In this document: positions 1-5,946 of the stretch, in pieces
How positions within the stretch are numbered: position 1 is the first letter of the stretch
Layout of the letters: the number at the start of each line of letters is the position of its first letter
NCBI GenBank assembly: GCA_035304485.1
Contig: DATGPZ010000268.1
Location: forward strand, 1 to 6,742
Source: ZC4RG17 sp035304485
Lineage (GTDB): Bacteria > Actinomycetota > Acidimicrobiia > Spongiisociales > ZC4RG35
Direction of reading: 5' to 3'
Length of the DNA stretch: 6,742 nt
Translations under genes and position numbers: made by a program
Notes under the pieces: model-generated
Told to the model about the DNA's origin: nothing
Seen by the model: the letters and a program-made list of their open reading frames with translations, nothing else
The model's database searches: none

Positions 1-20
1 CTGCCCTCTCAGGTGTTGGA

Positions 21-311
21 ATGACCGACATGGCTGAAACCACAGAATCCGTTCCCGTCCGCATCGGAGACCCCGAGGCCGGTGAGGTGGACCTCGAGCT
101 GCTCGAGTCCACGCTCGACTACATCCGGCCCGCCATCCAGATGGACGGTGGTGACATCGTCCTCCAGAGTGTGGAGGAGGGTGTGGTCACGTTGCAGATG
201 GTCGGTGCCTGCGGTGGATGCCCGTTGTCGATGATGACCCTCAAGGCGGGCATCGAACGGATCCTCAAGGACCGGGTTCCGGGCGTCGTCGAGGTCGAAG
301 CCGTCGCTTGA
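21..311 (+). CDS. NifU-like C-terminal domain Fe-S scaffold/carrier protein
   Basis: This 96-residue protein consists almost wholly of the NifU C-terminal domain (Nfu type), which binds a 4Fe-4S cluster between two subunits and passes it to apo-proteins in the cytoplasm. Seen in sequence: an N-terminal tail of about 22 residues, the family stretch RPAIQMDGGDI at 36-46, and the cluster-binding CGGC at 64-67 followed by P68. No IscU-like or A-type domain is attached, and the length fits stand-alone Nfu proteins. ATG at 21 has a weak AGG 5 to 8 bases upstream. ATG at 30 would give a protein three residues shorter and cannot be excluded. The gene lies at the left edge, so its promoter and upstream partner are not visible. 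It converges on the MeaB gene with 3 bases between the stop codons. The family call is firm; the client proteins are unknown. Confidence 0.93.
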   Translation: MTDMAETTESVPVRIGDPEAGEVDLELLESTLDYIRPAIQMDGGDIVLQSVEEGVVTLQMVGACGGCPLSMMTLKAGIERILKDRVPGVVEVEAVA

Positions 312-314
312 CAC

Positions 315-1235
315 TCATCGGTCGAGCAGCTGTTCTGCCGCCGTCCAGGGATCCAGTTTTCGGGCGACGACCTCGTCGATGACCCCGCCCATCTCGGGCC
401 GGTCCAGCTGCTGTTCGAGCCGGGCGGTGAGAGCCCATTCGAGGTACACCCGTGCCCTCCTCCGGCGCCGTTGGGCGCCTGCGCTTCCCAAGGTCAGATG
501 GCGCCGGTGTCGGTCGATGGCGTCGACGAGGGCCTCGATCCCGCGATCCTCGGTCGCCACGGTCTCGATGACTGGCGGTGTCCACTCGCCGGGCTCGCCC
601 ATCTCGAGCATGGCTGTGAGCCACCTGCGGGTCTCGCCGGTGTCCGGTCGGTCGGCCTTGTTGACGACGAAGACATCACCGATCTCGAGGATCCCGGCCT
701 TGTCCGCTTGGACGGCGTCACCCCATCCGGGGGTCACGAGGATCACGACCGTGTCGGCGTGGTGGACGATGTCCACCTCGGATTGACCGACTCCCACCGT
801 CTCGAGTACGACAGGGTCGAAGCCGGCGGCGTCGAGGAGGGTCGTGAGCCCTGCCGTGGCATCTGCCAGGCCGCCCAGCCGCCCCCGACTCGCCATCGAT
901 CGCACGAACACGTCCGGGTCGTCGACGTGGTCCTGCATCCGGATGCGATCGCCGAGTAGGGCTCCGCCGGTGAAAGGGCTGGAGGGGTCGACCGCCACCA
1001 CGCCCACCGTCCGGTCCACTGCCCTCCAGGCCGAGATGAGCGCGTTCGTGAGTGTGGACTTCCCCGACCCCGGTGCCCCGGTGATGCCGATCAGGTGGGC
1101 CCGCCCGGACCGCCGCCAAGCCTCGGCCAGCGACGACTTCCAACCCGGTCTCTGGTCTTCGACCACCCGGAGCAGCCGCGCCAGTGACCGACGGTCGCCT
1201 TCGACGGCGCGCGTCAACAGCTGGAGTGGATCCAC
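315..1235 (-). CDS. meaB: MeaB/ArgK-family GTPase, chaperone of adenosylcobalamin-dependent acyl-CoA mutase
   Basis: This is a P-loop GTPase of the MeaB (ArgK/LAO) group in the G3E class. MeaB relatives gate cofactor loading and protect methylmalonyl-CoA mutase from inactivation, using GTP hydrolysis in the cytoplasm. The 306 residues show Walker A GAPGSGKST at 53-61, the family block VDPSSP at 82-87, ETVGVGQSE at 145-153 (Walker B/switch region), a GDAVQADKAG segment at 172-181 that corresponds to the regulatory switch III loop, and the guanine-specificity motif NKAD at 192-195. The C-terminal helical arm ends in the usual DPWTAAEQLL style. It is slightly shorter than the usual 320-330 residues, mostly at the N-terminus. 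The start is GTG with no visible Shine-Dalgarno sequence; a TAGCCT box 7 bases upstream suggests leaderless transcription. The gene lies 44 bases downstream of ppdK on the same strand. No mutase subunit is in the window, so the client is inferred from the family and could be another mutase such as isobutyryl-CoA or ethylmalonyl-CoA mutase. Confidence 0.93.
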   Translation of the reverse strand: MDPLQLLTRAVEGDRRSLARLLRVVEDQRPGWKSSLAEAWRRSGRAHLIGITGAPGSGKSTLTNALISAWRAVDRTVGVVAVDPSSPFTGGALLGDRIRMQDHVDDPDVFVRSMASRGRLGGLADATAGLTTLLDAAGFDPVVLETVGVGQSEVDIVHHADTVVILVTPGWGDAVQADKAGILEIGDVFVVNKADRPDTGETRRWLTAMLEMGEPGEWTPPVIETVATEDRGIEALVDAIDRHRRHLTLGSAGAQRRRRRARVYLEWALTARLEQQLDRPEMGGVIDEVVARKLDPWTAAEQLLDR

Positions 1236-1242
1236 CGGATCG

Positions 1243-1248
1243 AGGCTA
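1243..1248 (-). promoter_or_regulatory. candidate leaderless -10 box (TAGCCT) of meaB
   Basis: On the minus strand TAGCCT fits the actinobacterial -10 pattern TAnnnT. Exactly 7 bases separate it from the GTG start at 1235, so transcription would begin at or next to the start codon. No purine-rich ribosome site precedes this GTG, which agrees with a leaderless message. This would let meaB be expressed separately from ppdK. It is a pattern match without transcript data. Confidence 0.4.
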
Positions 1249-1251
1249 ACT

Positions 1252-1274
1252 GGTCGCGACCGTCCGGCCGGCCG
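1252..1274. repeat. two adjacent perfect 10-bp palindromes upstream of meaB
   Basis: GGTCGCGACC at 1252-1261 and CGGCCGGCCG at 1265-1274 are each perfect palindromes, separated by 3 bases, in the 44-base gap between ppdK and meaB. Relative to the candidate -10 box at 1243-1248 they cover the spacer and the -35 position. They could therefore be operator sites for a dimeric repressor. The second is pure G and C and may arise easily by chance in this GC-rich DNA. Confidence 0.4.
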
Positions 1275-1279
1275 TTCTG

Positions 1280-3919
1280 TCAGACGTCCCGGGCCTCACG
1301 GTCGGCTGACAGGACCGCCTGCGCCGCAGCCAGGCGGGCGCCCTGGACCCGCGGAGGACTGGCCGACACGTAGTCGAGGCCTACCTGGAGACAGAAAGCG
1401 ATCGATCGGGGGTCGCCGCCGTGCTCGCCGCACACGCCCACCACCAGATCCGGATTGGCTGCCCGGCCTTCCCTGGTGCCGATCTCGATCAGGCGGCCGA
1501 CTCCCTCGATGTCCAGCGTCTGGAACGGGTTCGTCGTGAGAATGCCCTTGTCCAGATACTCACCCAGGAACAGGCCCTCGGCATCGTCCCTACTGAGCCC
1601 ATAGGTCATCTGTGTGAGGTCGTTGGTCCCGAACGAGAAGAAGTCGGCGACAGCCGCGATCTCACCCGCGGTCAGGGCCGCGCGGGGCAACTCCACCATC
1701 GTTCCGACGGGTACCTCCAGTTGCAAGCCCGCTTCCTCGCCGACCGAACGCACCTCGGCCTCGACCATGTCTCGCATGCGTTGCAGCTCCGATGCAGTCG
1801 CCACCAACGGGATCATGATCTCGAGGTGGGGATCGCCACCCGCCCGGATGCGACGTACCAATGCCTGGGCGGCGGCACCGGCCTGCAGCCGGTACAGCTC
1901 CGGAAGCATGAGACCGAGGCGCACGCCGCGGAGCCCCAGCATCGGGTTGTCCTCTTCCCAGCGGGCGACCTCGGCCGACATCTGCTGCAGGTCCGCCACC
2001 GAGCGGCCGGCCCATACCCGTCGCAGGATCTCGTGCTCCAACTCCATCCGGTCGGGTAGGAACTCGTGGAGGGGCGGGTCGAGCAACCGGACGACCACCG
2101 GGAGACCGTCCATCGCCTCCAGCAGGCCTTCGAAGTCGTCGACCTGCTGGCGTTCCAGACGGTCGAGGGCCGCCTGGCGGTCGTTTTCGTCTTTCGAGAG
2201 GATGATCTGTTGGACGATCTCCAGTCGCTCGCCCATGAACATGTGCTCGGTACGCGCCAGGCCGATCCCTTCGGCACCCAGTGCCCGCGCCTTGGCTGCG
2301 TCTTCGGGAGTGTCGGCGTTGGCCCTGATCCCGAGGGTGCGGACCTCATCGGCCCAGCCCAGCAGCTCGGCCAGCTCCGGTGTCTCCTCAGGTTCCACCA
2401 GGGGGACATCTCCGACATAGACGAGGCCGCTCGTGCCGTCGATGGTCACGATGTCGCCTTCCCGGATGTCGTGTTCGCCGCACAGCGCCCGGCGGGTCGA
2501 AAGGTCGATCACGAGCCCGCTGGCCCCGGTCACCGCCGGCTTGCCCATGCCTCGGGCCACCACGGCCGCATGCGAAGTCTTTCCGCCTTGGGCAGTGAGG
2601 ATCCCGACTGCCGCCGCCATGCCGTGGATGTCGTCGGGCGTCGTCTCCGGACGCACCAAGATCACCGGTCCGCCATCGGCTGCCATGGACACGGCCTTGT
2701 CGGCGTCGAATGCCACCCGACCGGAGGCGGCACCAGGGGAAGCCGCCACCCCGCGTGCGATCGACTGCGTGTCGGCGGATTCGTCGATACGGGGCCGATG
2801 GAGCTGTTCGATCGAGTCGGGCTCCACCCGCAGGATCGCCTCGCTCTTGTCGATCAGGTTCTCGTGGACCATCTGCACGGCGAGACGAACCGCCGCTTGG
2901 GCGGTCCGCTTGCCCACCCGGGTCTGGAGGATGAAGAGTTGGCCTCGTTCGATCGTGAACTCGATGTCGAGCATGTCGCGGTAGTGCTCTTCGAGCCGCT
3001 TCATGATCTCGACGAGCTCGGCATGCGGTCCCGGGTGCAGCTGGGCCAACTCGTCGAGCGACAGTGTGTTGCGAATCCCGGCCACCACGTCTTCGCCCTG
3101 GGCCTGGGGCAGGTAGTCGCCGAACGCCTCCGAGGCGCCCGTGGAAGGGTCCCGAGTGAAACACACTCCGGTCCCCGAGGTCTTGCCCAGGTCGCCGAAC
3201 ACCATCATCTGGACGTTGCAGGCGGTGCCCAGGTCGTCGGGAATCCCGTGGATCCTCCGGTAGTCGATTGCCCTCCGGTTCTCCCACGAGTGGAACACCG
3301 CCTCGATGGCGCCTCGGAGTTGCTCCCTGGGGTCGGTGGGGATCGGGTGCTCGGCGTGCTCGCGGGCGATGGCCTTGAACCGTCGGGCGGCAGCGGCCAG
3401 GTCATCGGCGGTCAGTTCGGCGTCGGAGTCGACACCCCGCTTTCCGCGTAGCTCCGAGAGAACCGATTGGAAATGCCGATCGGGAACACCCAGGACGACG
3501 TCGGCATACATCTGGATGAAGCGCCGGTACACGTCCCAGGCGAAGTGGGGGTCCTCCGACCAGGTCTGGAGGATCTCGACCACTTCGTCGTTGCTACCGA
3601 GGTTGAGGACCGTGTCCATCATCCCGGGCATCGAGAAGACCGCTCCCGAGCGCACCGACAAGAGCAGCGGAACCGGCCCGCCGCCGAAGGAACGCTGAGT
3701 CTTCTCCTCCAATCGAGCCACGGCGGCGTCGACCTCGTCCCACAACTCGGATGGGAGGTCACCGTCGCGCATCATCGCCCGGCAAGCCTCAGTGGTGATC
3801 GTGAATCCGGGTGGTACGGGCAAGTCGAGCTTGGTCATCTGGGCCAGCCCGGCTCCCTTTCCGCCGAGGAGGTGTTTGTCGATCTCCTCGGTCGCTCCGA
3901 AATCGAACACGTAGGGCAC
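1280..3919 (-). CDS. ppdK: pyruvate, phosphate dikinase (PPDK)
   Basis: The enzyme catalyses ATP + Pi + pyruvate = AMP + PPi + PEP in the cytoplasm, in either the glycolytic or gluconeogenic direction. The 879 residues match the usual full length of about 870-880. Domains in order: an N-terminal ATP-grasp nucleotide-binding domain (about 1-350) with GGKGAGLAQM at 19-28 and the GEDVVAG segment at 275-281; the swivelling phosphohistidine domain (about 390-505) with GGKTSHAAVVARGMG at 445-459, where H450 carries the phosphate; and a C-terminal TIM-barrel PEP/pyruvate domain (about 515-875) with GLARTEHMF at 553-561, FGTNDLTQ at 763-770 and VCGEHGGDP at 829-837, where C830 is the expected acid-base residue. 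All catalytic positions are intact. T448, two residues before the histidine, matches the threonine phosphorylated by the PPDK regulatory protein in plants and some bacteria. The GTG start has AGGAG at 3930-3934, 10 bases upstream. Followed by meaB after 44 bases. Confidence 0.98.
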   Translation of the reverse strand: MPYVFDFGATEEIDKHLLGGKGAGLAQMTKLDLPVPPGFTITTEACRAMMRDGDLPSELWDEVDAAVARLEEKTQRSFGGGPVPLLLSVRSGAVFSMPGMMDTVLNLGSNDEVVEILQTWSEDPHFAWDVYRRFIQMYADVVLGVPDRHFQSVLSELRGKRGVDSDAELTADDLAAAARRFKAIAREHAEHPIPTDPREQLRGAIEAVFHSWENRRAIDYRRIHGIPDDLGTACNVQMMVFGDLGKTSGTGVCFTRDPSTGASEAFGDYLPQAQGEDVVAGIRNTLSLDELAQLHPGPHAELVEIMKRLEEHYRDMLDIEFTIERGQLFILQTRVGKRTAQAAVRLAVQMVHENLIDKSEAILRVEPDSIEQLHRPRIDESADTQSIARGVAASPGAASGRVAFDADKAVSMAADGGPVILVRPETTPDDIHGMAAAVGILTAQGGKTSHAAVVARGMGKPAVTGASGLVIDLSTRRALCGEHDIREGDIVTIDGTSGLVYVGDVPLVEPEETPELAELLGWADEVRTLGIRANADTPEDAAKARALGAEGIGLARTEHMFMGERLEIVQQIILSKDENDRQAALDRLERQQVDDFEGLLEAMDGLPVVVRLLDPPLHEFLPDRMELEHEILRRVWAGRSVADLQQMSAEVARWEEDNPMLGLRGVRLGLMLPELYRLQAGAAAQALVRRIRAGGDPHLEIMIPLVATASELQRMRDMVEAEVRSVGEEAGLQLEVPVGTMVELPRAALTAGEIAAVADFFSFGTNDLTQMTYGLSRDDAEGLFLGEYLDKGILTTNPFQTLDIEGVGRLIEIGTREGRAANPDLVVGVCGEHGGDPRSIAFCLQVGLDYVSASPPRVQGARLAAAQAVLSADREARDV

Positions 3920-3951
3920 GTCTAGGGGTCTCCTGGTAGCTCCGGCGCGAA

Positions 3952-3960
3952 ACGGTATCA
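3952..3960 (-). promoter_or_regulatory. candidate extended -10 promoter of ppdK
   Basis: Read on the minus strand, this is TGATACCGT, which fits the extended -10 pattern TGn-TAnnnT. Transcription from it would start near 3945, giving a leader of about 25 bases that holds the AGGAG ribosome site at 3930-3934. The expected -35 position (3975-3980) reads GTCAAG and is not close to consensus, which an extended -10 can tolerate. Sequence pattern only. Confidence 0.35.
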
Positions 3961-4046
3961 GAACGGCAGGCCCTCTTGACCTGGTCGAAAGTCACGAGTG
4001 GGCCACAAGCGCCAGGCCGGTCGAATACGCTTCTCCTTCCGGAGAC

Positions 4047-4054
4047 GGAGGAGG
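4047..4054 (+). promoter_or_regulatory. strong Shine-Dalgarno site setting the CBS-BON start
   Basis: GGAGGAGG lies directly before the GTG at 4058, with the GGAGG at 4047-4051 spaced 6 bases from it. This decides the start of the CBS-BON gene: the frame stays open back to 3998, but the GTG at 3998 has no ribosome site and the added 20 residues look unlike a CBS protein. A 5-bp hairpin (TCTCC at 4032-4036 with GGAGA at 4041-4045) sits immediately upstream. Confidence 0.75.
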
Positions 4055-4057
4055 ATC

Positions 4058-4705
4058 GTGAAGCTCAAGGTTCGGGACGTCATGACCACCCGTGTGGTGA
4101 CGATATCGCCGGATACTCCCCTGAAGGAGGCTGCGGTGGAAATGACCGATCACCGCGTGTCAGGCCTGCCCGTGGTCGAGGACGGGAAGCTGGTGGGGAT
4201 CGTCACCGAATCCGACTTCGTGAGCCGGTTGGCCGGAGAGGGCGATGGGCTGATGGCGTTGGCTTTCGGAAGGCGAAATCGGGAGCTGGGTGGCGCGGTG
4301 CGGGACGCGATGACCGCCCGGCCGCACACCGTGGGACCGGACGAGTCCGTGACTGCCGCCGCCCGCGTCATGGCCGAAAAACGCGTGAAGCGTCTCCCCG
4401 TGGTCGACTCCTCCGGCGCCATCGTGGGGATCGTCTCCCGGGCCGATCTCATGTCGATCTTCGCCCGCTCAGACGATCTCATCGCCTCCGACATCGTCAA
4501 TGAAGGCGTGGTGGGCCTCTTGGGGGCCGACCCCGACGCCTTGGACGTGTCGGTCGACTCGGGCGTGGTCACCCTGAGCGGCACCGTGGATTCGGTGACC
4601 GAGAAGAGGATGCTGGAGGAGTTCGCCCGCCGTGTGGCGGGGGTGGTATCGGTGGAGAGCCGGTTGGAGGCGTCGTTCGACGACACCCGGCTGCCGCCGA
4701 TCTAG
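4058..4705 (+). CDS. CBS-CBS-BON domain protein
   Basis: This 215-residue cytoplasmic protein carries two tandem CBS domains and a BON domain. CBS pairs (Bateman modules) commonly bind adenosine compounds such as AMP, ATP or S-adenosylmethionine; BON domains are thought to bind lipids or other ligands. Seen in sequence: CBS1 at about 5-60, beginning VRDVMTTRVVTISPDTPL, with the ligand-loop motif GIVTESDF at 47-54; CBS2 at about 80-137, with VRDAMTARPHTV at 81-92 and GIVSRADL at 124-131; and BON at about 142-206, with the typical GVVTLSGTVDS at 169-179 and VAGVVSVE at 193-200. There is no signal peptide or membrane segment. The start is GTG, chosen for the strong ribosome site. The gene is divergent from ppdK across 138 bases and converges on the membrane-protein gene with 2 bases between stops. 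Regulatory or sensor function is inferred from the family; the ligand and target are unknown. Confidence 0.92.
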   Translation: MKLKVRDVMTTRVVTISPDTPLKEAAVEMTDHRVSGLPVVEDGKLVGIVTESDFVSRLAGEGDGLMALAFGRRNRELGGAVRDAMTARPHTVGPDESVTAAARVMAEKRVKRLPVVDSSGAIVGIVSRADLMSIFARSDDLIASDIVNEGVVGLLGADPDALDVSVDSGVVTLSGTVDSVTEKRMLEEFARRVAGVVSVESRLEASFDDTRLPPI

Positions 4706-4707
4706 GC

Positions 4708-5079
4708 CTACTTGGGTAGCTCTCCGGAAGCGGTGGGCTCCTGATCCCAGCCTCCGGTCTGGAGGCGGCCCGAGTTCTTCCTACGCCTGTCGATGGCAGC
4801 CATGATGATGGCCCCGATGACGAGGCCCAATAGCAGTCCCAGGACCATCTTCCGGCGTGACTTGCGAGCAGTCACCAGGTGCACCCGCTTCAGGGCCTCA
4901 TCGGGTACTTGTTCCAACTGCGCCGCCAGGCGCTCGCCCATCATCTCCCCGAAGTGGCGAGACTCGGTGCCGATCTTCTCCATCAGGTCGTCAGCGGTGT
5001 CTTTCATGCGATCCGCCACGGGGCCCATCTGCGACTTCAGGTCTGCCGCGGTTGCTTCGAGGGTCTTCAAGATGCTCAC
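4708..5079 (-). CDS. small single-pass membrane protein of unknown function
   Basis: I do not recognise a family. The 123 residues begin with a charged, helix-prone region (about 1-70) rich in K, E, D and A, with ADLKSQMGPVADRMKDTADD at 12-31, which resembles amphipathic or coiled-coil segments. A basic patch ARKSRRK at 71-77 follows, then one hydrophobic membrane segment at about 79-95 (GLLLGLVIGAIIMAA) with a glycine-spaced face that could support helix packing, another basic patch RRRK at 98-101, and a polar tail. There is no N-terminal signal peptide, so the helical region probably faces the cytoplasm with a C-terminal anchor. The start is GTG at 5079, supported by GGAGG at 5084-5088; the frame stays open far upstream, but that part is antisense-free shadow of the dehydrogenase gene. 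It lies 53 bases downstream of the dehydrogenase and ends 2 bases from the CBS-BON stop. Confidence 0.8.
   Translation of the reverse strand: MSILKTLEATAADLKSQMGPVADRMKDTADDLMEKIGTESRHFGEMMGERLAAQLEQVPDEALKRVHLVTARKSRRKMVLGLLLGLVIGAIIMAAIDRRRKNSGRLQTGGWDQEPTASGELPK
4750..4766. repeat. perfect GC-rich hairpin near the CBS-BON 3' end
   Basis: GCCTCC at 4750-4755 and GGAGGC at 4761-4766 form a perfect 6-bp stem around a 5-base loop. It lies 45 bases past the CBS-BON stop, inside the codons for the variable C-terminal tail of the convergent membrane protein. No true T-run follows in the plus direction (only GAGTTCTTCC a few bases on), so a role as a terminator is uncertain. Confidence 0.3.
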
Positions 5080-5100
5080 TTCTCCTCCGTCTTTCGAACC

Positions 5101-5129
5101 ATCCTTACCCCACCCGGGGCCTATCTCAA
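5101..5129 (-). promoter_or_regulatory. candidate internal promoter for the small membrane protein
   Basis: On the minus strand TTGAGA (5124-5129) matches the -35 consensus at five of six bases. After a 16-base spacer comes TAAGGAT (5101-5107), a weak -10 candidate. Transcription from it would start in the low 5090s, just upstream of the GGAGG ribosome site at 5084-5088. It could supply separate expression within the menA-dehydrogenase series. The -10 is poor, so this stays tentative. Confidence 0.25.
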
Positions 5130-5132
5130 CCG

Positions 5133-5897
5133 TCAGAAAGCCGAATAGCCGCCATCCAGGATCAACTCGGCGCCGGTCATGAAGGCGGACGCGTCCGAGG
5201 CCAGGAAGACGGCCGCGCCCTCGAAATCGGACGCCGTGCCCCATCTCCGGAGCGGAACCCGGTAGCGGAGCGCCTCTTCGAAGCGCGGGTTCTGGCGCAT
5301 GTCGTCGGTCATCTCCGTCTCGACCCAGCCTGGGGCGAGAACGTTGACCCGGATCCGGTGACGAGCGAGCCGCACGGCCAACGCCCGTGCCAGGGCGGTG
5401 GCCGCACCCTTGGAAGCGGAGTAGTGAGGGGCAGTCGGAAGACCGTGGTGGGCGGCGATCGACGACGTGATGACGATCGAACCAGGCGCATCCCGGGCGA
5501 TGAGGTGCCGTGCCACCTCCCGGGCGACGAGGAACACTCCTCCGACATTCACCTGGAACAGATCCTCCAGCTCGGACAGTTCCATCTCGGGAAACGACAC
5601 GCCCCACGTGGTGCCGGCGTTGGCGAAGGCGCTGTCGACCTGCCCGAAGCGATCGATGGTCGCATCCAGGGCCTCCAACACCGCTTCTTCATCGGAGACG
5701 TCGCACTCGAAGGCCGCTTTGTCACCGTCGCCGAGGGGCTCCAACTCCTGGACTGCCTTCTCCGCGGCAGCCAGATCCCTCGCCCACAGAGCGACAGAGG
5801 CGCCGGCTCTGGCGAGGCCCCGTGCCAGACCGAGGCCGATGCCCTTGTTGCCGCCGGTGACGACGGCCACCCGGCCGCTGAGGTCGAAGAGGTCCAT
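5133..5897 (-). CDS. short-chain dehydrogenase/reductase (classical SDR, FabG-like)
   Basis: This 254-residue classical SDR is an NAD(P)(H)-dependent oxidoreductase with a Rossmann fold. Seen in sequence: the cofactor motif TGGNKGIG at 14-21, the CDV segment at 65-67 that contacts adenine, NAG at 93-95, structural N117, and a catalytic S146 - Y159 - K163 set (YSASK at 159-163). APG sits at 188-190, and the C-terminus ends in the usual ILDGGYS. The residue after the second cofactor strand is in ALWARD (36-41), and the basic R40 hints at NADP(H), as an inference. ATG at 5897 gives the normal MDLFDLSGRVAVVTGG beginning; an in-frame GTG at 5906 would add three residues. A GGAGG lies only 2 bases before the ATG, too close for a normal ribosome site. 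The gene is 49 bases downstream of menA. The substrate cannot be told from sequence; a lipid, quinone-related or other alcohol/ketone substrate is possible. Confidence 0.93.
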   Translation of the reverse strand: MDLFDLSGRVAVVTGGNKGIGLGLARGLARAGASVALWARDLAAAEKAVQELEPLGDGDKAAFECDVSDEEAVLEALDATIDRFGQVDSAFANAGTTWGVSFPEMELSELEDLFQVNVGGVFLVAREVARHLIARDAPGSIVITSSIAAHHGLPTAPHYSASKGAATALARALAVRLARHRIRVNVLAPGWVETEMTDDMRQNPRFEEALRYRVPLRRWGTASDFEGAAVFLASDASAFMTGAELILDGGYSAF

Positions 5898-5904
5898 GAC
5901 CTCC

Positions 5905-5910
5905 ACACTA
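5905..5910 (-). promoter_or_regulatory. candidate leaderless -10 box (TAGTGT) of the SDR gene
   Basis: Minus-strand TAGTGT fits TAnnnT and lies 7 bases before the ATG at 5897, the same geometry seen in front of meaB. It overlaps the alternative GTG start at 5906, so a message made from it could only use the ATG. No -35 match is visible. Pattern match without transcript data. Confidence 0.35.
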
Positions 5911-5946
5911 AAACGACGTCGGTCTCGGCGGCGGAGCGGGCTCGTT

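Noticed and set aside
1280..1539. Plus-strand frame 844-1539 across the meaB-ppdK gap
   Set aside because: The low-complexity R/P/S product is antisense to two well-supported genes, and no ribosome site was seen.
2066..3451. 461-residue open frame on the plus strand
   Set aside because: It lies wholly antisense to ppdK, whose motifs are intact throughout. The product is rich in H, G, D and R with no recognisable domain, typical of the mirror frame of a GC-rich gene.
3976..3981. TTGACC on the plus strand as a -35 box for CBS-BON
   Set aside because: At 16-18 bases spacing there is no TAnnnT-like -10. The nearest candidate, TACGCT at 4026-4031, is 44 bases away and has no -35 match of its own.
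3998..4057. Upstream 20-residue extension of the CBS-BON protein from GTG 3998
   Set aside because: It lacks a ribosome site, is arginine-rich, and the GTG at 4058 has GGAGGAGG directly before it.
4708..5607. 299-residue extended form of the small membrane protein
   Set aside because: The added N-terminal part overlaps the SDR gene in another frame and reads as arginine/glycine-rich shadow. The GTG at 5079 has a good ribosome site and begins the plausible protein.
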